Shown here in pieces: positions 1-9,134 of a stretch of DNA of 64,000 nt (within the stretch, counting starts at the first letter, position 1; every line of letters starts with the position of its first letter). The stretch lies in the NCBI GenBank assembly GCA_958296345.1, contig CATQIJ010000001.1, forward strand, positions 154,734 to 218,733, written 5' to 3'. Position numbers and translations under genes: made by a program. The notes beneath the pieces are model-generated. The model saw only the letters and a list, made by a program, of their open reading frames with translations. It was not told the DNA's origin and ran no database searches. The DNA comes from an uncultured Rhizobiaceae bacterium. Its GTDB lineage: Bacteria; Pseudomonadota; Alphaproteobacteria; Rhizobiales; Rhizobiaceae.

Positions 1-1
1 A

Positions 2-568
2 CTGATTATGTGGCTCACGCCAAGACTGAAGGAGTTTCAGGAGTTACATCCGGGCATCGGCATAAAATTAGTCACCTCAATATGGGTAGATGCCGCTGAA
101 ACACATTCAGTTGACGTGGATATCGTGCTTGCGCCCAACAACCATTCTCTGAGTGGCACAGAAAAATTATCTGATGAGTTTATTGTACCGGTTTGTGGCG
201 CAGGCATGTTGGATGACATCAGCTCTGTTGAAGACCTTGCCAAGGTGAACCCTATTCATATTTTAGGGTTTGATGATCATTGGTCACGGTATATGGCCGA
301 ATATGATCTCAAGCATGATGTTCACTCAACTCGATTGCTTGTTGATACATCTGTTGCAGCTTGTGAAATGGTCGCCGCCAACCTTGGCTGCGCTGTAGTT
401 ATAGAACGGTTTGCTAAACGCACTATTCAATCCGGCAGTCCCATAAGTATAGTTGGCGACAGGGTCGCACTGGGGCAATCCCATTATCTGGTAGAACGAG
501 ATTTATCCAGCGAAATGCATCCCGCATCTGCAACATTCAAAGACTGGTTAAGGCTTCAGTTCGAGTAA
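2..568 (+). CDS. LysR-family transcriptional regulator, C-terminal part
   Basis: The reading frame is open from the window edge, so the gene is 5'-partial. About 188 residues remain and they match the periplasmic-binding-like effector domain of LysR regulators: an early stretch on ligand-competing 'P-G' sequence (HPGIGIKLVTS), a central V-D-x-x-L block (DVDIVLAP), and a late conserved block around 'VAANLGCAVVIERFA', equivalent to the usual 'G-x-G-I-A-x-L-P' segment. The helix-turn-helix N-terminus lies left of the window. The effector and target genes cannot be told from what is visible; LysR genes usually sit divergent from a target, which would also be outside the window. Confidence 0.75.
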   Translation: MIMWLTPRLKEFQELHPGIGIKLVTSIWVDAAETHSVDVDIVLAPNNHSLSGTEKLSDEFIVPVCGAGMLDDISSVEDLAKVNPIHILGFDDHWSRYMAEYDLKHDVHSTRLLVDTSVAACEMVAANLGCAVVIERFAKRTIQSGSPISIVGDRVALGQSHYLVERDLSSEMHPASATFKDWLRLQFE

Positions 569-840
569 GTATCTAATAGTTGCTCAGAGGCAGAAATATG
601 AAGAAACAACCTGTCGTTTGAGGAACAATCTTAAAAATGGAAAACGGTGCTTTGTCCGCAAACCTGCCGTTCAATATAAAAATCTCAATGTCCATAATGG
701 GTCAGCAACAGACTTTCATAAGAACTATTCTATTCTTGAAATTGCAACCACTTACCTAAGGCATTTTTGCTTTTTGGAAGTGTTGTGCAATACTCTTATG
801 ACTACAAGAAACGCAAGTTTATTAACACCTGAAAACAAAA
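569..840. other. Intergenic stretch, no gene supported
   Basis: This is the gap between the LysR stop and the ndk terminator. The plus strand stays open through part of it, but that frame runs straight into the terminator hairpin, has no convincing ribosome-binding site and shows no recognisable domain. I see no RNA gene or repeat here. Confidence 0.5.
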
Positions 841-880
841 AAGCCGCCTATACAGTTTTGCATAGGCGGCTTGGGTTTTT
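834..880 (-). terminator. Rho-independent terminator of ndk, possibly bidirectional
   Basis: A perfect 11-bp stem (841-851 pairing with 862-872, arm AAGCCGCCTAT) encloses a 10-nt loop. On the minus strand it is followed by TTTTGTTTT (840-832), correct for ending ndk transcripts. A T-rich run on the plus side (876-880) could make it work in both directions. Confidence 0.85.
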
Positions 881-897
881 AAAAGCTTAGAGCTTGA

Positions 898-1320
898 TTA
901 GCCAACGATTTCGTTGCCAGCGAACCAGAATGCAATTTCTTCTGCAGCTGTTTCTGGAGCGTCTGAACCGTGTACTGAGTTTTCACCAAGTGACAAAGCG
1001 AACTCTTTACGAATTGTGCCTTCATCAGCTTCAGCTGGGTTTGTTGCACCCATTACTTCGCGGTTTTTAAGAATAGCGTTTTCGCCTTCAAGAACTTGAA
1101 CAATTGTAGGTGCTGAAGACATGAACTCTGTCAATTCGCCATAGAAAGGACGCTCTGAGTGCACAGCGTAAAAAGCTTCTGCTTGACGCAAGCTCATGTG
1201 TACGCGCTTTGATGCAACGACACGAAGACCAGCTTCTTCAAGTTTAGCTGTGATCGCACCTGTAAGGTTACGTTTTGTTGCGTCTGGTTTAATCATTGAA
1301 AATGTACGTTCGATCGCCAT
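898..1320 (-). CDS. ndk: Nucleoside diphosphate kinase
   Basis: This enzyme transfers the gamma-phosphate between NTPs and NDPs by a phosphohistidine ping-pong mechanism and so balances nucleotide pools. It has 140 residues, the normal family length. The N-terminus ([11 protein letters not shown]) carries the conserved substrate-binding Lys, the middle has the H-S-E-R-P-F-Y loop, and the active-site motif NSVHGSD places the catalytic His at residue 117. The gene is monocistronic, with its own terminator 20-60 bp downstream. Nothing is unusual about it. Confidence 0.97.
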   Translation of the reverse strand: MAIERTFSMIKPDATKRNLTGAITAKLEEAGLRVVASKRVHMSLRQAEAFYAVHSERPFYGELTEFMSSAPTIVQVLEGENAILKNREVMGATNPAEADEGTIRKEFALSLGENSVHGSDAPETAAEEIAFWFAGNEIVG

Positions 1321-1434
1321 TGTTCTTATTCCTGTGTGTTAAAAAAAGGGAGGATTTGGCGGCTATATACGCGCTCAAATGCATTGCCGCAAGGGCGTAA
1401 GTGATTTCAAATAAGAAATATAATAGGAAAAGCC

Positions 1435-2546
1435 TTAAGCAGATTGCTCTGTATCTGCTTCATCCTTGAAGATTTCATTACTGCGCTGCCCGAATGCCTT
1501 TGGTCCTGATGACTTTAAAGGTTTTACTTCTTCGTCAGCCGTTGGCTCTTCAGCTACTATGTCTTCAGGGTTTTCCGCAGTAACTTCTGCAGATTCTGCA
1601 CCATAGACTTCTGCTGAATGCTCTCTAGCAGCTTCATAAAGCTCGCCGCCTAAGTGCGTGGAAGTCGCTTCTTGTTTTTGAATTGTTGGCTCTTCCACAT
1701 AAGCCTCTTGCGCATAAGTCTCTTCAACAAGCTCCTGTGAATGATACATCGCAGGTGTTTCTACGTATGGTAATTCTGTTGAACAGCTGGAATTTCGGGC
1801 TGCTCCGCAATATATGCATCTTGTTCTCCAACACGGTAAAAAACAATTGGTACTTCGATTTCATCATGTTCACCAATGATAAATACCATCTGTGAAGGCA
1901 CCTCTACTTCCGCAACAAACTCCGCCATGTATCTATGGTACTCAATAGCAACTAAAAGCTTAGCAACGTGTCGTGCAATTGCATTCGGGTCAACAATTAC
2001 AGCACCACCCTCGTTCTCGATGATGCCTTGTAGGTTATTTTGATTTTTCTCATAGTCTTGGAACTGTTGAGCAATTTGACCAAGTCCGTCTAGAGCAACG
2101 CTGTCAATTTCCATGAAGCAGCCTTGCCACTCACTTGCTGTACTTTCACACTGCATTTGAATTTGCTCATCGCTAGCATTTGAAAAATCATAAACATCTT
2201 CGCTGTATAAACTAACCTCAATACCCTGACTAAGTTTTCCATTTTGGTCGTGTTGTATTGCATGAGTAGATAAATCGAAACCAACTGCACGAATTTTTTC
2301 TGGCTCAGAAACGCTTGAAGCTATTGTGGACATACATTCTAACAGCACGTCATGGGATGATGTAATGTTGACAGTCAAAGCCGCACTAAACAGCTCAATG
2401 CCCATGCTTTTGAGAACAGCAGCATACTTAGTTTTTGCTTCACCAAACCTTTTTTGACGAATTAAAGCATAGACATCCGCATAGGACATCTCTTGAAAAT
2501 CACGCAAATTTTGCAATGCAACTTGTCTTGAGTTTGCATCAGTCAT
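1435..2546 (-). CDS. Conserved-looking hypothetical protein, split by one frameshift
   Basis: Two consecutive open frames (2546-1761 and 1749-1435) read as one protein of about 370 residues if one missing base is restored near 1772-1785: the first frame ends just after '...EIPAVQQ' and the second continues through 'LPYVETPAMYHSQEL' without any break. The N-terminal ~150 residues look helical (QNLRDFQEMSYADVYALIRQ), faintly reminiscent of phasins, which bind polyhydroxyalkanoate granules, but I cannot assign the family. The C-terminal ~120 residues are very acidic and low-complexity, rich in E, V and A. There is no signal peptide or membrane segment. The gene stands divergent from the ABC-F gene. 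Function is unknown. Confidence 0.55.
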
Positions 2547-2643
2547 AGTTTCACCCTCGCCTAACCAAATTTAGTATTACAAAATTGCCTTAAAAAATTA
2601 TGAAAGCCTTGATTGTATGTAAAAATTGCGGCATTGCCTCCTC

Positions 2644-4554
2644 ATGCTTAAATTTACAGACCTTACAGTCCGCATGGCCGGACGCACATTGATTGAAAAT
2701 GCGGAAGTTTCCATACCAAAAGGTGTGAAGGCTGGGCTTGTGGGTGCTAATGGCACTGGCAAGACGACACTCTTTAAGGTCATAACAGGCCTTCATCCTA
2801 GTGAAACGGGTTCTGTCAGTATTTCTAAAGGTTGGCGTTTGGGTCAGGTTGCTCAGGAAGCACCCGGCACGGAAGAAAGCCTACTTGAAATTGTTCTGAA
2901 AGCAGATGAAGAACGCGCCTCTCTTCTTGAAGAAGCAGAAACTGAGACAGACCCAACACGTATCTCAGACATTTATATGCGTCTTGCTGATATTGATGCT
3001 TATACGGCGGAAAGTCGTGCGGCGTCTATTCTGGCTGGCCTTGGTTTTTCTGAAAGAGACCAGCATTCTCCAGCTTCATCTTTCTCAGGTGGGTGGCGTA
3101 TGCGCGTGGCGCTCGCAGCGGTTTTATTTTCTGAACCAGATTTACTACTACTCGACGAGCCTACCAACTACCTCGATCTTGAGGGTGCGCTTTGGCTTGA
3201 GAACTATATAGGCAAATATCCTGGAACAGTTCTTGTTATCTCTCACGATAGAGACATGCTGAATAAGGTTGTTGATTCTATCGTGCATCTTGAGGGGCGT
3301 AAGCTTACTTTTTATCGTGGTAATTATGACAACTTTGAAAAACAACGTGCTGAGAAGCGTGAATTGATAGAAAAAGCGCGTGAGAAGATGGAAGGGCAAA
3401 AGAAGCATATGCAGGCATTCGTTGACCGTTTCGGCGCGAAAGCCTCCAAGGCGAAACAAGCTCAATCTAAAATGAAAGCGATTAGTAAGTTGAAGCTCCC
3501 TGCTCAACTTGAGCAAGAAGGCACGATGCCGTTTAATTTTCCTAACCCTGAAAAAATTTCAGCTTCTCCTATGATTAAGCTTGAGAACGTTGATTGTGGG
3601 TATGATGAAAATACGGTTATTTTAAATAACCTTAAACTCAATATTGACGCAGATGATCGCATCGCACTTTTGGGTTCTAATGGTAATGGTAAATCTACTT
3701 TCTCTAAGCTACTGGTAAATCGTCTTCCTTATGTAAATGGCACAATCGTTCAATCGCCAAAAATCAAAGTTGCTATGTTTGCCCAACACCAAATGGACGA
3801 TCTTCATGCTGACCAAAACCCTATTGATCATGTTCGCAAACTCATGCCGCATGCGGGCGAATCTCAAGTGCGTTCAAAAGTTGCGCAAATGGGTCTAAAC
3901 CACGAACGTATGGGAACGGTTACGGCAAAACTATCAGGCGGTGAAAAAGCAAGACTGCTGCTCGGCCTTTGTACGTTCCATGGCCCTGACCTACTCATCC
4001 TTGATGAGCCAACCAACCACCTTGATGTTGGGGCACGTGAAGCGCTTGTGCATGGGCTAAACAATTTTGCTGGCGCGGTTATTCTGGTAAGTCACGACCG
4101 TCACCTAATTGATGCTACTATGGAACGCTTATGGATTGTTGCCGATGGTGATGTTGGTCCTTACGACGGCGATCTTGATAGCTATCGTAAGAAAGTTCTG
4201 AAAGATGCTAAAACCAAACGTAAAGAACACGTCTTAGAAGCAATGCCAGAAATTGCAGAGCCTGTCGTAGAGCCACCGAAGCCTAAGCTCCCAAAAAAAG
4301 ATCGTGACGAGCTACGCCAAGAACTGGCTCCCTTGAAAGCGAAAATTACAGAAAAAGAAAAACAAATTCAAAAGCTTAATGAAGCCATTTCCAAACTTGA
4401 TTCAAGTCTGGCAACTCCGGGTCTATTTGAAAACCATCCAGAAAAAGGCGAGAAGTTTGCTAAGCAGCGTGTTGAAGCAGATAAGATGCTGGCTGATGTG
4501 GAAGAGAGCTGGTTAGTGCTTAGCGCTGAGTATGATGGGGCTATGGCTGGGTAA
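2644..4554 (+). CDS. ABC-F family ATP-binding protein (ribosome-associated type)
   Basis: This is a soluble twin-ATPase protein without membrane segments. Such ABC-F proteins act on ribosomes as translation factors rather than as transporters. The first nucleotide-binding domain has Walker A GANGTGKTT (about residue 34), signature SFSGGWRMR and Walker B LLLLDEPTNYLD. The second has GSNGNGKST, LSGGEKARLL and LLILDEPTNHLD. A charged linker (about 240-300) joins them and a coiled-coil tail of about 100 residues follows the second domain, as in Uup/YheS-like members. I chose ATG 2644 (MLKFTDLTV) because the frame's six extra upstream codons precede the normal family start. The length is about 636 residues. 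It is divergent from the preceding hypothetical gene. Confidence 0.9.
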   Translation: MLKFTDLTVRMAGRTLIENAEVSIPKGVKAGLVGANGTGKTTLFKVITGLHPSETGSVSISKGWRLGQVAQEAPGTEESLLEIVLKADEERASLLEEAETETDPTRISDIYMRLADIDAYTAESRAASILAGLGFSERDQHSPASSFSGGWRMRVALAAVLFSEPDLLLLDEPTNYLDLEGALWLENYIGKYPGTVLVISHDRDMLNKVVDSIVHLEGRKLTFYRGNYDNFEKQRAEKRELIEKAREKMEGQKKHMQAFVDRFGAKASKAKQAQSKMKAISKLKLPAQLEQEGTMPFNFPNPEKISASPMIKLENVDCGYDENTVILNNLKLNIDADDRIALLGSNGNGKSTFSKLLVNRLPYVNGTIVQSPKIKVAMFAQHQMDDLHADQNPIDHVRKLMPHAGESQVRSKVAQMGLNHERMGTVTAKLSGGEKARLLLGLCTFHGPDLLILDEPTNHLDVGAREALVHGLNNFAGAVILVSHDRHLIDATMERLWIVADGDVGPYDGDLDSYRKKVLKDAKTKRKEHVLEAMPEIAEPVVEPPKPKLPKKDRDELRQELAPLKAKITEKEKQIQKLNEAISKLDSSLATPGLFENHPEKGEKFAKQRVEADKMLADVEESWLVLSAEYDGAMAG

Positions 4555-4573
4555 GTAAGCTTTGCTTTAGGGC

Positions 4574-4972
4574 TTAGTTTATTGGTAAGCCACGTAGTTT
4601 AATCATATTGTTTGGGCCTCCCGAACAAATCTTATAGCGCTTTGAATATTGACGACAACCAAGCATGGATGTTTCACCTTCGCGCTCAAACAGATACCCC
4701 GACCCCATCTGATCTACATGCTTCCATCCTTCATGTTCGAGGTAGGTCAAATACATATCGAATGCTTGAGTCTTTACGATCGATCTACGGCTATTATCAT
4801 CCGTGACCCAACCCTTTCCAGATAGCTCTAGACGGGCTGTTGAAATGACTGTCGCAATAGGTTCCTGAAATAAACCGCCTCGCAACCAAAGAACAGGTAA
4901 CACAATCAAACTTACCAAAATAATGAGTAAGAAACCTCCTAGCCGTGCTTTGATTTTTTTCATATTTACCAC
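4574..4972 (-). CDS. Hypothetical membrane-anchored protein
   Basis: The protein has 132 residues (129 if the ATG at 4963 is used). A short basic N-terminus (MKKIKARLGG) is followed by a single hydrophobic helix (about 13-32), then an extracytoplasmic domain containing two Cys residues (GCRQYSK and KICSGG) that could pair. I do not recognise the family. It ends 20 bp from the ABC-F stop and faces it. It has no operon partners. Confidence 0.5.
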   Translation of the reverse strand: MVNMKKIKARLGGFLLIILVSLIVLPVLWLRGGLFQEPIATVISTARLELSGKGWVTDDNSRRSIVKTQAFDMYLTYLEHEGWKHVDQMGSGYLFEREGETSMLGCRQYSKRYKICSGGPNNMIKLRGLPIN

Positions 4973-5341
4973 GTTACAATTGCTGAGTGATTGATGTTTT
5001 AATCATTTTTTTGGCGACAATGTTCTGTCACATAATCCATTGTAGGATATGTGCAGAGAGCAAACAATATGGAACGTCACACGAGCTGTAGGCTGTATTC
5101 TATAGGTGTATTTTAAGTTTTGCATGAAAACTCTTCTAAGTCCTCTTTTTGCTATAAAATCTATATTACTATGAATTGCCATGTTGCGCCTAAAAACTAA
5201 TCATCAATAAGATGGCGTTGGTATTTTCATTAGATTTTTACGAACTTAAATACCTAATTATTAGAATGTTTCTTTTACATTAAATATTAATAACCTCGCC
5301 ATTAAACTAGTATGTCAAAAGGCTAGTAAGAGTAATTCCAA
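4973..5341. other. AT-rich intergenic region upstream of the TadG-like gene
   Basis: This is a divergent spacer of about 370 bp, strongly AT-rich, which must hold promoters for the genes on both sides. I see no clear consensus promoter, repeat or structured RNA. Confidence 0.4.
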
Positions 5342-6661
5342 ATGATGTCCTTATCTTTGATCAAATTAATGCAGTTTTTTTCGCGTTTCACAGCAGATTG
5401 TCGGGGAAATTTAGCTATTTCCATTGCAATACTTGCAGTACCGCTGATAGCTGCAGTTGGGGGGGGGCGGTTGATTATTCCAGATTATATAATGAGCAAT
5501 CGCGAATGCAGGATATCTCAGATGGCGCAGCTTTAGCAGCTGCTGCGGAATTCGGACTGTCAACTCCAGATGAAGAAACCATTAAAGAAGTCGCCAAAGC
5601 ATATATTCACACTTATGACAAAGATATGGGTGTAAACGTTGTCGTGGACGAAGAAACTCAGGAAGTCAAAATCAACTTAGAAAAACATTGGAATCTGATG
5701 TTTATTCATTTTGTGAATGCCTCTGCATTACCAATAAAAACGTCAACAACTGCCGCAAGAGTTGGTACTGATAATTTGTGTATATTAGCATTGGATGAAA
5801 ACTCTTCAGCTAATATTTCAATTGAAGGCAAGGCTGCCATTTCAGCGGAAAGTTGCTCTGTATATTCAAATTCTAGCAGCGCCAAAAGTATATCATTAGA
5901 TAAAGGGGCGAGTTTGCGAGCTAAAAGCGTTTGCAGTGCGGGTGGTTACGTAGGAAGTATTAGCCCTTTGCCCATCGTTGATTGCCCAATTGTCTCTGCC
6001 CCCTCATGAACCGAGCATTTTCAGCAAGCCTACATTGTAATCATAGAGATACCGTCATTTCAGCAACTAATGCTGTATTACAACCCGGCAATTACTGTGG
6101 TGGTGTTCACATTACAGATAAATCTGTTGTTGAACTTCTACCCGGCCTCTATCGTTTCTTGGATAGCCCGTTGATTGTTGATAACCATTCAAAAATACTG
6201 GGGAAATATGTGACGCTGCAGCTCTCAGGTAGAAAATCACACCTGAATTTCACCATGCCTCAACTGTTGATTTAAGCGCCATGAAGTCTGGCACTACTGC
6301 GGGTATGTTAATTATTGCAGAAAAAACGATTGATCCTGATGCCATCATCAAAATTCAAAGCGCTGATGCCAAAGAATTTACAGGTTTGGTTTATGCACCT
6401 CACAATCATGTTGAAATTGGAGCTGACACCGATAATGGAGACATGTGTGCTCAAGGAGGCATACATGGCCCTAAATGCAAGCATCCTTTTCCATTTTGCG
6501 TATCCAAGTTCGGTCAATTTTCTGATTGGACAGCTATCGTTTCTAAAAACATCAAGATCAATGATGGTGTGGAACTTGTTATGAATGCTGACTATGCTGG
6601 TTCTGATATCCCTGTCCCAAGAGGCATTGGAAGCGGTGGAAGCATTGCTCTCGTTAAGTAG
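5342..6661 (+). CDS. tadG: TadG-like Flp pilus assembly protein, broken by three frameshifts
   Basis: Four overlapping frames read as one protein of about 440 residues. The N-terminus has a prepilin-like hydrophobic segment (residues ~18-40: NLAISIAILAVPLIAAVGG) followed by VDYSRLYNEQSRMQ and DGAALAAAAE, the hallmark of TadE/TadG proteins. The later part carries repeated 'putative Flp pilus-assembly' sequence (QPGNYCGGVHI, GMLIIAEKT, FTGLVYAPHNH). Breaks fall at the G9 tract (5459-5467; G10 restores the frame), at C5 (5999-6003; C6 restores it) and near 6228-6236. No other tad genes are adjacent. The G tract could be phase-variable, but three independent +/-1 events fit sequencing indels or recent decay better. 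Confidence 0.7.
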
Positions 6662-6718
6662 GTAACTTAACATAGCAATGACCACCTTGATGGTTGATAA
6701 AACTGATTAATACACTAA

Positions 6719-6970
6719 TTATGAGCAGCCAGACCACGACAAGACGCCAATCTCATAAGTGAGTTCTAAGTCAATCATACCGTTTTGAAGCTGCATTACT
6801 TTTGACCCACAGCTGGCATTTTTCTTTGCAAACAAATCAAAAGAATTTGCTTTGCATAAAAACTTATCCCCGCCCCAAAACCCTCAGGCATAATTCTTTC
6901 ATCAGCAAGATGCACAACCATTGGACTATAGCCACTGTTTGATGTTTTGCTGACAGCGGAGCGGTCGTAG
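6719..6970 (-). pseudogene. Possible coding remnant, unknown protein
   Basis: On the minus strand, two joined frames give a continuous protein-like sequence of about 80 residues: an upstream part containing GYSPMVVHLADERIMPEGF and a downstream part containing KFLCKANSFDLFAKKN and NGMIDLELTYEIGVLSW, ending in TAA at 6719-6721. Joining requires one indel in the C4/G4 run near 6872-6880. No start codon is evident upstream because a stop precedes it in frame. It may be the tail of a lost gene. I do not recognise it. Confidence 0.25.
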
Positions 6971-7172
6971 CTTTATTTATCACTTGGAGTAAATGGTGTA
7001 ACATTTACAGGGTGGCGGAACTAAGGCGACTTACGGGTACGAAATTACCCTAGAGGCTTTGTCGGAACGGTGTGCCTGAGTAGTCCGATACTGACATCAA
7101 ATCTCCTCGTGAGGGCTGTATGCCCAGCACATAGGGTCTTTTTAGGTTATCAGCCCTCACTGTTGTGCTTTA

Positions 7173-7397
7173 GCGAAGCAACGCCTTTTGCGTTGTTCGC
7201 ATTATTATGTGGCGAACAAACCAGAAAGGTTTGCTTCGCTGGTTTTTCGAAAGCGTATCCACGCTTTCGACCCTCTGTCGACGGCGCTACGCTTGTCTGT
7301 CGAGCAGTGGTTCACGGGTTGGCACAATGGCTAGTCGCCATTGTTGACCCTGCCACGGAGGGAATATCTGCGAAGCAAATCCTCTTGATTTGTTCGC
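7173..7397. repeat. Cluster of short hairpins with a shared GCGAAGCAA / TTGTTCGC arm
   Basis: At least five hairpins lie within 225 bp. Three share nearly the same arms: 7173-7200 (GCGAAGCAACGC / GCGTTGTTCGC), 7212-7239 (GCGAACAAACC / GGTTTGCTTCGC) and 7370-7397 (GCGAAGCAAATC / GATTTGTTCGC), each with one bulged base. Two others are perfect: 7247-7270 (TCGAAAGCGT / ACGCTTTCGA) and 7324-7344 (ACAATGGC / GCCATTGT). The plus strand is open over part of this region, but the frame has no protein-like sequence. It could be a mosaic of repeated extragenic palindromes or a structured RNA. Confidence 0.5.
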
Positions 7398-7449
7398 CAA
7401 TGAATTATGTAACACCGTTCAGTTATGGGCGAGTGGGTGAATAGGCGTG

Positions 7450-7636
7450 TCTTCCCTTCTCCTCTTGTGGGAGAAGGTGGCAGCGTAGCTGACGGATAAG
7501 GGGTAATCTTGAGGCATAGTAATATGTGGCTAGACTACCCCTCACCCGACCTACATCTCAAGATGCAGCCCACCAAGGCTCGTGTCACGTGCCACTCCCC
7601 GTTCTTCGAACCCCACGAGGGGAGAGGGAAAGAAAA
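7450..7636. repeat. RIME-like palindromic intergenic element
   Basis: The left half has CCTTCTCC-(loop)-GGGAGAAGG followed by 'ggataaggggta'. The right half mirrors it with 'tacccctcaccc' and a CTCCCC...GGGGAG arm. The inner segments ATCTTGAGG and CATCTCAAGATG also pair. This arrangement is like the rhizobial intergenic mosaic elements (RIME) found in many Rhizobiales genomes. It lies just upstream of the small Cys-rich gene and may contribute its leader. Confidence 0.5.
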
Positions 7637-7651
7637 GTGAAAGCCTTCAAC

Positions 7652-7894
7652 ATGACAAACTTCTCCCTCTCACAATTCACAAAAGCTAAAACCTTTGCTC
7701 ACTTCGAAGAGACATGGAAAATCTGCCCTTATAAAGGGTGTAAAAGAGCCAAAACTTGCACTGGTGGGCCGCGTGGGAGTTTTCGAAAATTGAAAGGAAA
7801 AACGTTATGTGAAACGAAGCCTCTTGCTAAAACTCTTGCTTGCAAAGAACCAGAATCACTGCCACTTTCAAATTCGGATTTTTTGAAAGACTAA
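7652..7894 (+). CDS. Small basic Cys-rich protein, coupled to the MFS gene
   Basis: The protein has 80 residues starting at ATG 7652; the open frame extends further upstream, but only into the palindromic repeat. A short conserved-looking core (FEETWKICPYKGCKRAKTC) holds C-x5-C-x5-C spacing, followed by a basic GPRGSFRKLKGK stretch and two more Cys residues, which suggests a metal-binding or nucleic-acid-binding mini-protein. It ends one base before the ATG of the MFS transporter, so the two are probably translationally coupled. I do not recognise the family with certainty. Confidence 0.5.
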   Translation: MTNFSLSQFTKAKTFAHFEETWKICPYKGCKRAKTCTGGPRGSFRKLKGKTLCETKPLAKTLACKEPESLPLSNSDFLKD

Positions 7895-7895
7895 C

Positions 7896-9134
7896 ATGAC
7901 TGACGCACCGATTTTCACACCCAAGACAAAACTCATTATTCTCTGTGGTTGCCTGATTGCGCTTATTGCATTTGGGCCACGTTCTGCCATGGGGTTTTTC
8001 CAGCAACCTATTCTCGACTCTACAGGCTGGGGCAGCGCTACCTTTGGTCTTGCGATTGCTATTCAGAATTTAGCTTGGGGTGTTGGGCAACCTATCTTTG
8101 GGGCGTTAGCAGACCGATATGGCGCTTACAAATCTCTTGCAGTTGGCGGGTTAATTTATGCGCTTGGGCTATATTTGATGGGCACGGCAGATGCGCCTAT
8201 CTGGCTACATATTGGCGGCGGTGTTTTGGTTGGGCTTGGCGTTGCAGCCGGTTCGTTTGGAATAATTTTATCCGTCTTTGCGCGTAACGTTGCGCCTGAA
8301 CAAAGAAGCATGGTCTTTGGTATGGGGACGGCTGCAGGTTCTGCGGGTATGTTTTTATTCTCTCCGCTATCAGTTAAGCTGATTGAAAATTACGGCTGGT
8401 CAAACTCGCTATTATTTATGTCAGCCTTAATGTTGATTATTCCGCTCTTGGCTATTCCCCTTCGTGGTAATGCGAAAAGCGGTTCAGTTGCCATTGAGAA
8501 CATAAACCAAACCATTGCAGCAGCATTGCGCGAAGCATTGGGACACAAGTCTTTCTTGCTGCTCACATCAGGGTTTTTTGTTTGTGGATTTCAAGTTGCT
8601 TTTATTACTGCACATTTTCCAAAGTATATTGCAGACCTTGGACTTGATATAAGTATGGGCAGCTTAACAGTAGCAGCTTGGGCAATTGCATTAATTGGGC
8701 TGTTTAATATATTTGGCTCGCTCGCCTCTGGTATAATGGGGCAAAAATATTCAAAGCCAATGATGCTATCTTATCTGTACCTTGGGCGGTCTATTGCGAC
8801 GACTGCGTTTTTACTCCTCCCACAAACCGCAACGAGCATCATCATTTATTCCATCGTCATGGGTATTCTGTGGCTTTCAACCGTTGCACCAACCAACGCA
8901 CTTGTCGCGATCATGTTTGGTACTCGCCATTTAGGAATGTTAGGCGGTGTTGTATTTTTCTCTCACCAAATTGGTTCATTTCTAGGAGTGTATCTAGGTG
9001 GGTACTTGCGTGATATTTATGGTTCTTATGACATCGTATGGTGGCTTGGCGTAGTTCTTGGCATTGTAGCAGCCATCATCCATTGGCCTATTAAAGAAGC
9101 GCCAGTGAAACGCACCTCACCTGCTAGCGCTTAA
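7896..9134 (+). CDS. Major facilitator superfamily transporter
   Basis: The 412-residue inner-membrane protein has about 12 hydrophobic segments. The MFS loop-2/3 signature is visible as GALADRYGAYKS (about residues 70-81). The segment ISMGSLTVAAWAIALIGLFN and the extended GxxxG-rich helices resemble the oxalate/formate antiporter-like and monocarboxylate-porter-like group of MFS proteins. The substrate cannot be deduced. Upstream is a 1-nt gap to the small Cys-rich gene. Its TAA overlaps by 4 bp the stop of the convergent thioesterase gene. Confidence 0.85.
   Translation: MTDAPIFTPKTKLIILCGCLIALIAFGPRSAMGFFQQPILDSTGWGSATFGLAIAIQNLAWGVGQPIFGALADRYGAYKSLAVGGLIYALGLYLMGTADAPIWLHIGGGVLVGLGVAAGSFGIILSVFARNVAPEQRSMVFGMGTAAGSAGMFLFSPLSVKLIENYGWSNSLLFMSALMLIIPLLAIPLRGNAKSGSVAIENINQTIAAALREALGHKSFLLLTSGFFVCGFQVAFITAHFPKYIADLGLDISMGSLTVAAWAIALIGLFNIFGSLASGIMGQKYSKPMMLSYLYLGRSIATTAFLLLPQTATSIIIYSIVMGILWLSTVAPTNALVAIMFGTRHLGMLGGVVFFSHQIGSFLGVYLGGYLRDIYGSYDIVWWLGVVLGIVAAIIHWPIKEAPVKRTSPASA

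Noticed and set aside
618..890. 90-codon open frame on the plus strand
   Set aside because: It has no good ribosome-binding site, no protein-like pattern, and its end runs through the ndk terminator hairpin.
7070..7444. 124-codon open frame on the plus strand
   Set aside because: It is composed of the hairpin cluster; the translated sequence has no domain character and no ribosome-binding site. The palindromes explain the sequence better.
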